Positions 9,140-18,341 of a stretch of DNA of 64,000 nucleotides are shown here, piece by piece (the stretch's first letter is position 1; each line of letters begins with the position of its first letter). The position numbers were made by a program, and so were the translations under genes. Source of the stretch: Streptomyces sp. OR43 (GTDB lineage Bacteria > Actinomycetota > Actinomycetes > Streptomycetales > Streptomycetaceae); the NCBI RefSeq assembly GCF_008042275.1, contig NZ_RDBK01000043.1:4202818-4266817 (forward strand), read 5' to 3'. The notes under the pieces are model-generated. The model saw only the letters and a list, made by a program, of their open reading frames with translations, had not been told where the DNA came from and made no database searches.

Positions 9140-9243
9140 TTTCACCCGTACGGCCGCACGCCGGCTGCGGCGGGACCGTTCAGGTGATCCCCTGGCAGGG
9201 AGCGCGCCGCGCACCGGCGCACCGGACACCCCGGGGGTACGCC

Positions 9244-10236
9244 ATGCAGGCAGACACGCCCGGAGACATACCCGCCCCGACGCCCTCGCCCGAACGGCGC
9301 GGCAGCACGGGCGCGCCCACACGGCCCCGCCGTGCCGCCCGGGCCGGCGGCGGCCCCAGTCTGCTCGCGCCCGGCGCGGCCCACGACCCGTACCGGCTCT
9401 ACCGGGTGCTCCGTGAGGAGTACCCGCTCTGCTACGACGCGCCGCTCGGCGCCTGGCTGGTCAGCCGGTACGACGACGTGGCCACCGCCCTCACCGACCC
9501 GCGGTTCGCGGGCTTCCCGCACGACGGGGCGCCCCGGGGCGGCCCGGCGCCGCTCGGCCTCTGCCACGGGAACTTCCGCTGTCTGCCCAGCGACCCCTAT
9601 GCGGTCGCGCCCGGCACCGTGCCCGCGCACCTGGCCGCGCGTGTCGAACGGACCGCCTACGTGCTGGCCCGGCGCATCGCCACGCGCCCGCAGGCCGACC
9701 TCGTCGAGGAGTTCTGCCGCTGGCTGCCCACCGGCGCACCCGCCGACGCCCCCTGCACCCGGCGCACCGCGCTGCGCGAGACGGCGCTCGCCTCGTTCCT
9801 CGCCAATCTGCTGGACGACCCGGACCTGATGGCCGTCATGCGGATCGAACCCGCGCTCGCCGGGCGGGCCTGGACCGAGTCGCTGCGCCGCGACCCACCC
9901 GTCCAGATCGTGCTGCGCCGCACCGTCGCCGAGGTCACCCTCAGCGGCGGCACCCTGCCGGCACGGGCCCCCGTCGCCTGTCTGATCGGCTCGGCGGGCC
10001 GGGACCCGGAACGGTTCGCCGCACCGGACGTCTTCGACCCCTTCCGCCGCGACCAGGACCGCTCCACACCCGGTCCCGCGGGCTGCCCCGCCGTGCTGCT
10101 CGGCCGGCTGGAGGCCGAACAGGGCCTGCGCGCCCTGCTCGACGCGATGCCCGCCCTGCGCTGGGCGGAGGGCTTCCGCCCGGCGGCCACCGGCCTCCTC
10201 ACCCGGGGCCCGCGTTCCCTCCTCGTCAGGCCATAG
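9244..10236 (+). CDS. cytochrome P450-like protein lacking the I-helix region
   Basis: A 330-residue protein, about 70 shorter than usual bacterial P450s. The N-terminal part is typical (HDPYRLYRVLREEYPLCYD, WLVSRYDDVATALTDPRFAG). The K-helix ExxR is present at E212-R215 (TESLRR), followed by a normal meander-side stretch (AGRDPERFAAPDVFDPFRRD). The haem loop is degraded: the usual G-x-H-x-C-x-G reads GPAGCPA, keeping Cys281 but not the His or last Gly. The acid-alcohol pair motif of the I-helix (A-G-x-x-T) is absent, as about 70 residues are missing between 190 and 205. It may not be a monooxygenase. It overlaps the end of treY by 11 bases. Confidence 0.72.
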   Translation: MQADTPGDIPAPTPSPERRGSTGAPTRPRRAARAGGGPSLLAPGAAHDPYRLYRVLREEYPLCYDAPLGAWLVSRYDDVATALTDPRFAGFPHDGAPRGGPAPLGLCHGNFRCLPSDPYAVAPGTVPAHLAARVERTAYVLARRIATRPQADLVEEFCRWLPTGAPADAPCTRRTALRETALASFLANLLDDPDLMAVMRIEPALAGRAWTESLRRDPPVQIVLRRTVAEVTLSGGTLPARAPVACLIGSAGRDPERFAAPDVFDPFRRDQDRSTPGPAGCPAVLLGRLEAEQGLRALLDAMPALRWAEGFRPAATGLLTRGPRSLLVRP

Positions 10237-12607
10237 AGCGTCCGGCCCGGCTGAGCAGCGCCACCGGCCGCTCCGCGAACAGCTCCGCGGCCGGCACCGC
10301 GCCGCCGGAGAACTTCCGGCCCGGCGTCAGCAGGTCGTGCCACACCTCCTCGTCGGGCAGCCTCAGTTCCGTCCCGCGCCAGCCGCCCGACTCGGCCAGC
10401 CGCAGTGACAGCCGGGTCACCGCGGTGACCACCTCGCCGGAACGGCAGAAGGCGAGCAGGTGCGCCGAGGCCGGACCGGAGGCGGTCAGCGGGGCATACG
10501 TGCCCGATTCGCCGAACACCCCGGGCCGCTCCCGCCGCAGCCTCAGCGCCACCCCGGTGAGCTCGCTCTTCTCGTCGTCGGGCGCCCCGTCGGGCGGCTG
10601 CCGGAACGGCTGCCGGTTGTCCGGGTCGACCAGCGCCAGATACTCCCGCTCCGTGCCCTGGTAGAGGTCCGGCACCCCCGGCATCGTCAGGTGCACCAGC
10701 GCCGCGCCCAGCGCGTTGGCCCGTACATGCGGGGTCAGCGTTCCCGCGAACCGTTCCAGGAGCGCCCGCACCGGCCCGGTGCCGGCGGCCGGACCGGCGG
10801 CGACGAAGTCCGTCGCCACCCGCTCGTACACCGGATCGGGCTCGGTCCAGCTCGTGAACAGCCCCGACTCGCGGACCGCCTTCAGCAGCGCCGGCTCCAG
10901 CCGCCCTTCCCGCTCGCCCGGCGGGAACCCCACACAGCCGACCGCCGTCTGCCACGCCTGCCAGGCGAGCTGGGGGTCGGGGGCGGCGGGGGCCGTCCGG
11001 GTCAGCTCGGCGACCAGCTCCGTCCAGGGTCCGGGGCACTGCGACAGCACCGCGATCGCCGCCCGGACGTCGGCGCTGCGCTTGGTGTCATGCGTCGTCA
11101 GGGCCGTGCCGGTGGCGGGCCAGTCGCGGGCGAGCCGCGCGCAGAAGTCGTGGAACTCCTCCGGAGCCACCGCCGGCTGCCCCGGGTCGCCGCCCACCTC
11201 GTTGGCCGAGATCAGCGGCACGTACCGGTAGTACGCGGTGTCCTCGACCGCCTTGGCGCGCAGCGCGGACGCGGTCTGGGCGAACCGGGCGCAGAACGCC
11301 GCCCGGTCCCCGCCCCCGCCGAGCCGGCCGAGGGCCAGTTCCCGCACCACGTCGACGGCCGAGGCCTCCTCCCGTACCGCGAACGCGGCCTTGGCGTCGC
11401 TCACCGCGACGGGGTCGAGCGTCGCCTCGGCCGTCTCGGTGCAGGGGCCGCCCGCCGTCACGTACGGGCGGTAGACCGGGAGGCGGACCAGCAGTTCGCG
11501 CACGGCGGTGTGGAGCGCCCAGGGGGCGTGGTCGCGCAGCGCGGGGTCCTCGGCGCAGATGCGGGAAGCGAGCCGGGTCAGCAGCTCCGTCTCGGCGGCC
11601 AGCTCATGGGTGACCACCCGGTACGCGGCCCGGCGCACCGTCGCCGTCCAGTAGCCGCCGCGGTCACCGGCCGGGGCGGCGGACTCGCGGTAGCCGCCGA
11701 GCAGCTCGGCGGCGCCCACCGGGTCGACGAAGAGCCCGTCGATCCGGTGCAGCGCGTCGTACCCGGTCGTCCCGGCGACGGCCCAGCCGGCGGGCAGCGG
11801 CTCGGGGCCGGTGAGGATCTTCTCCACCACCGTCCACACCCCGCCGCTCGCCACGGAGAGCCGCTCCAGATAGCCGGCCGGGTCGGCGAGGCCGTCCGGG
11901 TGGTCGATCCGCAGGCCGTCCACGACCCCGTCCCGGACCAGCTCCAGGATCTTGGCATGGGAGGCGGCGAAGACCTCGGGATCCTCGACCCGCACCCCGA
12001 TCAGGTCCGAGATGGTGAAGAAGCGCCGGTAGTTCAGCTCGGTGCGGGCCAGCCGCCACCAGCCGAGCCGGTAGTGCTGGGCGTCCAGCAGTTCGGGCAG
12101 GTCGAGGTGGGCGGTGCCGTCCCGCAGCGGGAACTCCTGCTCGCCGTAGCGCAGCACGTTCCCGTCGACCCGCAGCCGGCCGGTCTCCTCGCCGATCCGT
12201 CCGGCGAGGACGGGCAGCAGGATCCGCCCGTCGCCCGCCGCCCAGTCGATGTCGAACCAGCGGGCGTACGGCGAGGCGGGCCCCTCGCGCAGGACCTCGC
12301 GCAGCGCGTGGTTGTGGCGGGGGTCGGCGGCCATGTGGTTCGGCACGATGTCCAGGACGAGCCCGAGCCCGTGCTCGCGGGCGGTGCGGGCCAGCCGGCG
12401 CAGCCCCTCCTCGCCGCCCAGCTCGGCGCGTACCCGGCTGTGGTCGACGACGTCGTAGCCGTGCCGTGAGCCGGGCACGGCTTCGAGTACGGGCGACAGG
12501 TGCAGATGGGAGACGCCGAGCGAGGCGAGATACGGCACGGCGTCCTGGGCGGCCGAGAACGGGAACTCCGGCTGCAGCTGGAGCCGGTACGTGGCGGAAG
12601 GCGTCAT
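10226..12607 (-). CDS. treY: malto-oligosyltrehalose synthase
   Basis: A 793-residue GH13 enzyme that isomerises the reducing-end alpha-1,4 bond of maltooligosaccharides to alpha,alpha-1,1, making the substrate of TreZ. It opens with the typical TYRLQLQPEFPFSAAQDAVPYLASLGVSHLHLSP and PGSRHGYDVVDHSRV. The catalytic Asp lies in DGLRIDHPDGLADP and the acid/base Glu in WTVVEKILTGPEPLP; the C-terminal LVHLTMPGVPDLYQGTE is also characteristic. It sits 110 bases downstream of glgX on the same strand, so glgX and treY may be co-transcribed to turn debranched glycogen into trehalose. The length is normal. Confidence 0.94.
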   Translation of the reverse strand: MTPSATYRLQLQPEFPFSAAQDAVPYLASLGVSHLHLSPVLEAVPGSRHGYDVVDHSRVRAELGGEEGLRRLARTAREHGLGLVLDIVPNHMAADPRHNHALREVLREGPASPYARWFDIDWAAGDGRILLPVLAGRIGEETGRLRVDGNVLRYGEQEFPLRDGTAHLDLPELLDAQHYRLGWWRLARTELNYRRFFTISDLIGVRVEDPEVFAASHAKILELVRDGVVDGLRIDHPDGLADPAGYLERLSVASGGVWTVVEKILTGPEPLPAGWAVAGTTGYDALHRIDGLFVDPVGAAELLGGYRESAAPAGDRGGYWTATVRRAAYRVVTHELAAETELLTRLASRICAEDPALRDHAPWALHTAVRELLVRLPVYRPYVTAGGPCTETAEATLDPVAVSDAKAAFAVREEASAVDVVRELALGRLGGGGDRAAFCARFAQTASALRAKAVEDTAYYRYVPLISANEVGGDPGQPAVAPEEFHDFCARLARDWPATGTALTTHDTKRSADVRAAIAVLSQCPGPWTELVAELTRTAPAAPDPQLAWQAWQTAVGCVGFPPGEREGRLEPALLKAVRESGLFTSWTEPDPVYERVATDFVAAGPAAGTGPVRALLERFAGTLTPHVRANALGAALVHLTMPGVPDLYQGTEREYLALVDPDNRQPFRQPPDGAPDDEKSELTGVALRLRRERPGVFGESGTYAPLTASGPASAHLLAFCRSGEVVTAVTRLSLRLAESGGWRGTELRLPDEEVWHDLLTPGRKFSGGAVPAAELFAERPVALLSRAGRSMA

Positions 12608-12717
12608 GGGAACGTTCGTACCCAGATCCGGGCCGCCTCTGTCATCCGGACACGCACGAGTGCCCGGTCGGCGTCCCCCGCGACCGCCGCGCTCCCGCTG
12701 CGGCGCCCGTTCCTGCC

Positions 12718-14895
12718 TTACGCCGGCCGCTGCAGCACCACCATGCTCCGCCCCACCAGCGTCACCCGATCGCCCGCCGCCACCTTCGGACCAGCCCCGG
12801 TCAGCACCCCGTCAGGGCGGGCCGTGTCGACCACCGCGAGCCACTGCCTGCCGTGATTGACCGGAACGGCGAATTCCAGCGTCTCGGCGCTCGCGTTGAA
12901 CATCAGCAGGAACGAGTCGTCGGAGATCCGCTCCCCGCGCGGGCCGGGCTCCGAGATGGCGTGCCCGTTCAGGAAGACGGTGAGCGCCTTGGCGTGCGCC
13001 GCCTGCCAGTCCCGCTGGGTCATCTCCTGGCCCTCGGGCGTGAACCACGCGATGTCCGAGAGCTCGTCGTGCGTCCCTTCCACGGGACGGCCGTGGAAGA
13101 ACCGCCGGCGCCGGAAGACGGGATGGTCGCGGCGCAGCCACACCATCGCCCGGGTGAACTCCAGCAGACTGCTGCCGAGCCCGCCGCCGTCCTGCCCGGC
13201 CCGCTCCTCACCGTCGCCCTCGCCGTCGCCGTCCGCCGTCCGGCCCGGGTCGGGCCAGTGCACCCACGACAGTTCGCTGTCCTGGCAGTAGCCGTTGTTG
13301 TTGCCCCGCTGCGTCCGCCCGAACTCGTCGCCGTGACTCAGCATCGGCACGCCCTGGGAGAGCATCAGGGTGGCGATGAAGTTGCGCATCTGACGCTCAC
13401 GCAGCGCCAGCACCTCGGGCCGGTCGGTCTCGCCCTCCACACCGCAGTTCCAGGACCGGTTGTGGCTCTCGCCGTCCCGGTTGCCCTCGCCGTTGGCCTC
13501 GTTGTGCTTGTCGTTGTACGAGACGAGGTCGTGCAGCGTGAACCCGTCGTGGCAGGTGGCGAAGTTGATCGAGGCCAGGGGCCTTCGCCCGTCGTCCTGG
13601 TACAGGTCCGAGGAGCCCGTCAGCCGGCCGGCGAACTCGGCCAGCGTCCGCGGCTCACCGCGCCACAGGTCCCGTACCGTGTCCCGGTACTTCCCGTTCC
13701 ACTCGGTCCACAACGGCGGGAAGTTCCCCACCTGGTAGCCGCCCTCGCCCACGTCCCACGGCTCGGCGATCAGTTTCACCTGGCTGACCACCGGGTCCTG
13801 CTGCACGAGGTCGAAGAACGACGACAGCCGGTCCACCTCGTGGAACTGACGGGCCAGCGTGGCCGCCAGATCGAAGCGGAAACCGTCCACGTGCATCTCG
13901 GTCACCCAGTAGCGCAGTGAGTCCATGATCAGCTGGAGCACGTGCGGGGAACGCATCAGCAGGGAGTTCCCGGTCCCCGTGGTGTCCATATAGTAGCGCT
14001 GGTCGTCGGCGAGCCGGTAGTACGAGGCGTTGTCCAGCCCCCGGAAGGAGAGCGTCGGCCCCAGGTGGTTGCCTTCCGCCGTGTGGTTGTAGACCACGTC
14101 CAGGATCACCTCGATGCCGGCCTGGTGCAGGGCGCGGACGGCCTGCTTGAACTCCAGGACCTGCTCACCCCGGTCGCCCCAGGAGGCGTAGGCGTTGTGC
14201 GGGGCGAAGAAGCCGATGGTGTTGTAGCCCCAGTAGTTGGCGAGCCCCGCGTCCGCCAGCCGGTGGTCCTGGACGAACTGGTGCACCGGCATCAGTTCGA
14301 TGGCCGTGACACCGAGCTCCGTCAGATGCGCGATGACCTCCGGATGGGCGAGCCCCGCGTATGTACCGCGCAGCTCCTTCGGCAGCCCCGGATGGAGCAT
14401 CGTCAGGCCCTTCACATGGGCCTCGTAGATGACCGTGCGGTGGTAGTCCGTACGCGGCCGCCGGTCGTCGCCCCAGTCGAAGTACGGGTTGACCACCACC
14501 GAGGACATCGTGTGGGGCGCCGAGTCCAGGTCGTTGCGCGCGTCGGGCCGGCCGAACGGATAGCCGTACACCGCCTCGCCCCACTGGATCTGCCCGGCGA
14601 CCGCCCGTGCGTACGGATCGAGGAGCAGCTTGGCGGAGTTGCAGCGGGCGCCGCGCTGGGGTTCGTACGGCCCGTGGACCCTGAACCCGTATCGCTGACC
14701 GGGCATCACCCCGGGCAGATAGGCATGGCGGACGAAGGCATCGGTCTCCCTCAGCTCCACCGCCGTTTCGGAGCCGTCGTCGTGCAGCAGGCACAACTCG
14801 ATTCGGTGGGCGGCCTCCGAGAAGACCGCGAAGTTGGTCCCGGCGCCGTCGTACGTGGCACCGAGGGGGTACGCCTGTCCCGGCCAGACCTGCAT
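12718..14895 (-). CDS. glgX: glycogen debranching enzyme GlgX
   Basis: A 725-residue GH13 debranching enzyme that hydrolyses alpha-1,6 branches of phosphorylase-limit glycogen. It begins MQVWPGQAYPLGATYDGAGTNFAVFSEAA, the CBM48-containing N-terminus of the GlgX/isoamylase group. Catalytic-domain motifs are VVYNHTAEGNHLGP, the nucleophile Asp in VDGFRFDLAATLAR, the Glu in LIAEPWDVGEGGYQ and the Asp in NFATCHDGFTLHDLVSYNDK. Shorter maltodextrins released by it feed TreY and TreZ encoded nearby. The length matches actinobacterial GlgX proteins, and the start is the first methionine of the conserved block. Confidence 0.95.
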   Translation of the reverse strand: MQVWPGQAYPLGATYDGAGTNFAVFSEAAHRIELCLLHDDGSETAVELRETDAFVRHAYLPGVMPGQRYGFRVHGPYEPQRGARCNSAKLLLDPYARAVAGQIQWGEAVYGYPFGRPDARNDLDSAPHTMSSVVVNPYFDWGDDRRPRTDYHRTVIYEAHVKGLTMLHPGLPKELRGTYAGLAHPEVIAHLTELGVTAIELMPVHQFVQDHRLADAGLANYWGYNTIGFFAPHNAYASWGDRGEQVLEFKQAVRALHQAGIEVILDVVYNHTAEGNHLGPTLSFRGLDNASYYRLADDQRYYMDTTGTGNSLLMRSPHVLQLIMDSLRYWVTEMHVDGFRFDLAATLARQFHEVDRLSSFFDLVQQDPVVSQVKLIAEPWDVGEGGYQVGNFPPLWTEWNGKYRDTVRDLWRGEPRTLAEFAGRLTGSSDLYQDDGRRPLASINFATCHDGFTLHDLVSYNDKHNEANGEGNRDGESHNRSWNCGVEGETDRPEVLALRERQMRNFIATLMLSQGVPMLSHGDEFGRTQRGNNNGYCQDSELSWVHWPDPGRTADGDGEGDGEERAGQDGGGLGSSLLEFTRAMVWLRRDHPVFRRRRFFHGRPVEGTHDELSDIAWFTPEGQEMTQRDWQAAHAKALTVFLNGHAISEPGPRGERISDDSFLLMFNASAETLEFAVPVNHGRQWLAVVDTARPDGVLTGAGPKVAAGDRVTLVGRSMVVLQRPA

Positions 14896-15281
14896 AGATT
14901 CGACTCTTCCCCTTCTGATGCGGTTGCCTGGGGATTGCGGGCTCCCTGGGGCAGATCTTCCCCGAAAGAGCGGCCCTTACCTAGGACCGGCCGGTTAACG
15001 GGGGCGGCGTCGTGGACGCCGCGCGGCCCGGTCAACATCGGGCCCCTTCGCGTCGCCCGGAACCGGAATCCGGCACCTCGCCCGGCCGGTTGTCCGGAAT
15101 GCGGCTTGAGGTGGGGTGTTTAATCACTATGAATCCGCTCACTCCGGCAGATCTCGGCGCACGGAACATGCGTGTGCCATAGGGGAGTTGGGAAAGGAGC
15201 CTGTGCATCCGGCTGCACCGGCTCCCGCTCGCGGAGTACCCTTCCTTGATCGTTGGTGGGGGAGTGGAAGGCGGTGCGCGG
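14896..15281. other. 386-base divergent intergenic region
   Basis: It separates glgX (minus) from the HEPN gene (plus) and must hold promoters for both. The only strong structure I see is the hairpin at 15196-15225. An AT-richer patch at about 15118-15131 (TTTAATCACTAT) may be part of the promoter of the HEPN gene, but I could not match a convincing -35 element. No additional gene is supported. Confidence 0.5.
15196..15225 (+). other. hairpin in the 5' leader of the HEPN gene
   Basis: GGAGCC (15196-15201) pairs with GGCTCC (15220-15225), and inside it GTGCA (15203-15207) pairs with TGCAC (15214-15218), with one unpaired base on each side and a six-base loop. This 11-pair stem ends 56 bases before the GTG start. 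There is no T-run, so it is not a plain intrinsic terminator. It could protect the mRNA or be a regulatory element. Confidence 0.55.
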
Positions 15282-16514
15282 GTGAGCTCGGGAGGGTTCG
15301 AGCTGCCCCCAGGTGACACGGGTCACGAGGGGGATCAGGCCGATGTCCCGCCCGGGGCGGTCTCGCTGGCGCAGCCCCTGGAGATCGGTGCGGAACTGGA
15401 CTGGGGCGCGGACGCCTGGAGCGAGGTGCGCACGCGCGCCCAGCGGGCCGGGCGCGCCTACATCTGGCTGAATCTCGTCGAGCAGCGGCTGCGCGCCGTG
15501 GTCGCCGCGGTGCTCCGGCCGATCTACGAACCGGTCCACGGCGAGGACTGGGTGGTGGCCGCGGCGGGACCCGCCGGCCAGGAGTGGGTGCAGCGCGCCG
15601 TCGCCGTACGCGAGGTGTCCCGGCGCAAGGGCTATCTGCTCGACCCGGCCGACGACAACGTCCTGAGCTTCCTCACGCTGCCGCAGCTGCGTGAGCTGAT
15701 GATCCAGCACTGGCCCTGCTTCGAGCCCTACTTCGACGACCGCCGCGATGTCGAGCTGGCGCTGGACGAGCTGGAGGTCGCGCGCAATGTGGTCTCCCGC
15801 AACCGCGCCCTCAACGAGGCGGTGCTGGCGCAGGCCGAGCGGGCCTCCGCCCGGCTGCTGGAGATCCTCGGCAGCGGCGCCGCCGTCCCGTCCGCCGACC
15901 GGCTTCCGGTCGACGCCGTGGAGGAGCTCGTCGGCGACCGCTACGCGGACGTGGTCTCCGTCCACCCGGACCGGGTACGGCTCCAGCGTCAGCTGCCCGC
16001 CGAGGACCTCTTCGGCGGAGCGCGCCGGCTGGACGCGGTCGGGATAGGGCTCAACCTGCTGGTGCAGAACTTCTCCGGGCGCCGGCTGATCCGGCTGGCC
16101 GAGTCGGGCTGCCGGATCCGGCTGCTCTTCATCAACCCGGCCAGCAGCGCGGTCAAGCGCCGGGAGCGGGAGCTCGGGCTCAAGAAGGGCGAGCTGAGCC
16201 GGTCGGTGGAGATGAACATCCTTCACATGCGCCGGGTCCGCTCCAAGCTGCGTGACCCCGGTGCCTTCGAGATCCATGTCTTCGACGAGACACCGCGCTT
16301 CACCGCCTACCTGGTGGACGGCGACGGTGCCGACGCCGTGGGGGTCGTCCAGACGTATCTGCGCCGGGCACGCGGCATGGAGGCGCCGGTGCTGGTGCTG
16401 CGGGGCGGTGGACGGGCGGTGGTCCGGGCCGGCCAGGACAGCGAGCACGGGCTGTTCGAGACGTACCGCGAGGAGTTCGAGTCCGTGTGGACGGACTCCC
16501 GGCCCGTCTCCTGA
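15282..16514 (+). CDS. SAV2148-type HEPN domain protein
   Basis: A 410-residue protein that I recognise as the conserved Streptomyces family annotated as SAV2148 family HEPN domain-containing. The conserved N-terminal block reads GAELDWGADAWSEVRTRAQR and AYIWLNLVEQRLRAVVAAVL. The C-terminal third (about 245-380: LLVQNFSGRRLIRLAESGCRI, LLFINPASSAVKRRE) resembles inactive phospholipase D-like or effector-associated domains; this part is my inference. HEPN domains in other systems are RNases or nucleotide-binding helical domains, but the R-x4-6-H RNase motif is not obvious here. The GTG at 15282 fits the family N-terminus. It appears to be a single-gene unit, and its function is unknown. Confidence 0.82.
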   Translation: MSSGGFELPPGDTGHEGDQADVPPGAVSLAQPLEIGAELDWGADAWSEVRTRAQRAGRAYIWLNLVEQRLRAVVAAVLRPIYEPVHGEDWVVAAAGPAGQEWVQRAVAVREVSRRKGYLLDPADDNVLSFLTLPQLRELMIQHWPCFEPYFDDRRDVELALDELEVARNVVSRNRALNEAVLAQAERASARLLEILGSGAAVPSADRLPVDAVEELVGDRYADVVSVHPDRVRLQRQLPAEDLFGGARRLDAVGIGLNLLVQNFSGRRLIRLAESGCRIRLLFINPASSAVKRRERELGLKKGELSRSVEMNILHMRRVRSKLRDPGAFEIHVFDETPRFTAYLVDGDGADAVGVVQTYLRRARGMEAPVLVLRGGGRAVVRAGQDSEHGLFETYREEFESVWTDSRPVS

Positions 16515-16592
16515 GGGGCCGTCCCTCCTCGTTGTCAGTGCCCCGTGCGAGGGTGGTCGTCATCTGGGGGAGCACCACGAAGGAGGTACGGG

Positions 16593-17339
16593 ATGAGCTG
16601 GCACCGGCATGCGCTGGTCGGCTTCGACCTGGAGACGACGGGTACGGAACCGCTGGAGGCCCGGATCGTGACGGCCGCGGTCATCCGTGTCGACGGTCAG
16701 GACGGTGAGCCGGTGAGCCGGCACACCTGGCTGGCCGATCCGGGGATCAGGATCCCCGCACAGGCCTCGGCGATCCACGGCATCAGCAGCGAGCGGGCGG
16801 CGGCGGAGGGCCGGCCGGTGCGCGAGGTGGCCGACGAGATCGCCGACACCCTGACCGGGTACTGGCGTCGCGGCATCCCGGTCGTCGCGTACAACGCGGC
16901 CTTCGACCTGACGTTGCTGACGGCCGAGCTGCACCGCCACGGGCTGCCCTCGCTCAGCGACCGGCTCGACGGCGCGGGGATCGGGCCGGTGATCGACCCG
17001 TACACGATCGACCGGTCCGTCGACCGCTATCGCAAGGGCAAGCGCAATCTCGAAGCGGTCTGCATCGAATACGGCGTGGTCCACCAGGGAGCGCACGACG
17101 CGGCGGCGGACGCACTGGCGGCGGTGCGCGTGGCGTACGCGATAGCGGCCCGGCACGGCTCGGTGGCGGCGCTGTCGGCACAGGAACTGCACGAGCGCCA
17201 GATCGTCTGGTACGAGGAGTGGGCCGCCGACTTCCAGCGGTTCCTGCGCCGCAAGGGCACGGCGGACGCGGTCATCGACGGCCGCTGGCCGGTCCGGGAG
17301 CCGGCGCTCGAAGCGCGGTCGACCCCCTTCGGCGATTAG
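16593..17339 (+). CDS. DnaQ-like 3'-5' exonuclease (DEDDh)
   Basis: A 248-residue exonuclease. Exo I is GFDLETTGTEPLEA (Asp and Glu ligands), Exo II is VAYNAAFDLTLLTAEL (Asp), and Exo III is HQGAHDAAADALAA, with the catalytic His and the last Asp. That is a full DEDDh set. Such stand-alone proteins act in DNA repair or RNA turnover, and the exact substrate is not evident. AAGGAGG stands 6 bases before the ATG. The gene converges with the kinase gene at 17349 with only 9 bases between. Confidence 0.92.
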   Translation: MSWHRHALVGFDLETTGTEPLEARIVTAAVIRVDGQDGEPVSRHTWLADPGIRIPAQASAIHGISSERAAAEGRPVREVADEIADTLTGYWRRGIPVVAYNAAFDLTLLTAELHRHGLPSLSDRLDGAGIGPVIDPYTIDRSVDRYRKGKRNLEAVCIEYGVVHQGAHDAAADALAAVRVAYAIAARHGSVAALSAQELHERQIVWYEEWAADFQRFLRRKGTADAVIDGRWPVREPALEARSTPFGD

Positions 17340-17348
17340 CGGGCCGGC

Positions 17349-18215
17349 TCAGAACGGATACCACCGCACGGCCGGGTCGCCGTCCCGCAACGACGCCACC
17401 CGGCGGCGGAACTCGGCGAGGGCCTTCGGGTTGGCCGGGGCGTGCTGCGCCACCCATGCGCAGCTGGCCGTCTCCCGCGCCCCGCGCAGCACCGCGCAGC
17501 CGTCCCACTCCCGCACGTCCCATCCGTACGCCGAAGTGAACGCGTCGTAGGCCTCGGCCGCCAGGCCGTACCGGTCGCGGGACAGGGCGAGCACCACCAG
17601 GTCGTGCTCGCGCAGATCCGCGGAGAAGGTCTCCAGGTCCACCAGGACCGGCCCGTCCGGACCGACATGGACGTTGCGTGCGAGCGCGTCGCCGTGGATC
17701 GGGCCCGGAGGCAGCTGAGGGACGAGGCCGGCGGCCGCCGCCGCGAAGCCGTCGCGGCGCTCGCGCAGATACGCGGCGTCGGCCGGATCGATCGCCTCGC
17801 CCGCCAGGCTCAGCCACCGCTCGACGCCGCCCAGCAGCTCCCGCCGGGGCAGAGCGAGGCCCTCCGGGTCCGGCAGGGCGTGCACCGCGCGCAGCAACGG
17901 CGCCAGATCCCGCGGCTCGGCGGGCCGCACCGCGTCCGGCAGCCGGTGCCACAGCGTCACGGGGTGGCCCCCGACCAGCCGGGCCTCCGGCTCGGCCGCC
18001 CGGACGGCGGGGACGCCGGACGCGGCGAGCCACCGCGCCACGGCCACCTCGCGCTCGGCCCGGTCCCGCAGTTCCGGGCTCCGCACGGCGTCCCGGCCGA
18101 TCTTGACGACCAGGTCGCCCACGGCGAACACCGCGTTCTCGCCCAGCGCGATCAGCTCCGCGTCACCGGGCAGTCCGGCGGCGTTCAGCACCTCGCGCGC
18201 TCGCATCTCGTTCAT
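17349..18215 (-). CDS. aminoglycoside phosphotransferase (APH) family protein
   Basis: A 288-residue kinase-like protein. It has a nucleotide-binding N-lobe with the conserved Lys in DLVVKIGRD, the catalytic loop GPIHGDALARNVHV (Brenner HGD-x-x-x-x-N motif) and the metal-binding Asp in VLVDLETFSADLREHDLV. The second motif reads DLE rather than the usual DFE/DWE. Members phosphorylate aminoglycosides, choline or homoserine-like small molecules; nothing here shows that it gives resistance. It is divergent from the sugar ABC transporter genes beginning at 18342. Confidence 0.86.
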   Translation of the reverse strand: MNEMRAREVLNAAGLPGDAELIALGENAVFAVGDLVVKIGRDAVRSPELRDRAEREVAVARWLAASGVPAVRAAEPEARLVGGHPVTLWHRLPDAVRPAEPRDLAPLLRAVHALPDPEGLALPRRELLGGVERWLSLAGEAIDPADAAYLRERRDGFAAAAAGLVPQLPPGPIHGDALARNVHVGPDGPVLVDLETFSADLREHDLVVLALSRDRYGLAAEAYDAFTSAYGWDVREWDGCAVLRGARETASCAWVAQHAPANPKALAEFRRRVASLRDGDPAVRWYPF

Positions 18216-18341
18216 GGATCCGATTTTCGCATCCGTGCAGGTTGTCTTGACGAACCGACGGCCCGTCAGCACGATGGCGGAGGCCACCTGAGCGGCCAGA
18301 ACGGTATAAAGCCGGTCGAATGACGCAAGGGGGTCGTATTC

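Larger units (their letters stand above)
8873..9243. other. 371-base non-coding stretch with short tandem repeats
   Basis: I see no gene here that I can support. The stretch carries an 8-base tandem repeat (9043-9080) and a 15-base direct repeat (9084-9098 and 9125-9139), listed separately. The upstream frame of the P450-like gene is open from 9130, but codon use and the repeats argue that translation begins at 9244. Confidence 0.5.

Noticed and set aside
17349-18215. Antibiotic-resistance kinase
   Set aside because: The APH fold is shared by many small-molecule kinases. The motif variant and the context give no support for drug resistance.
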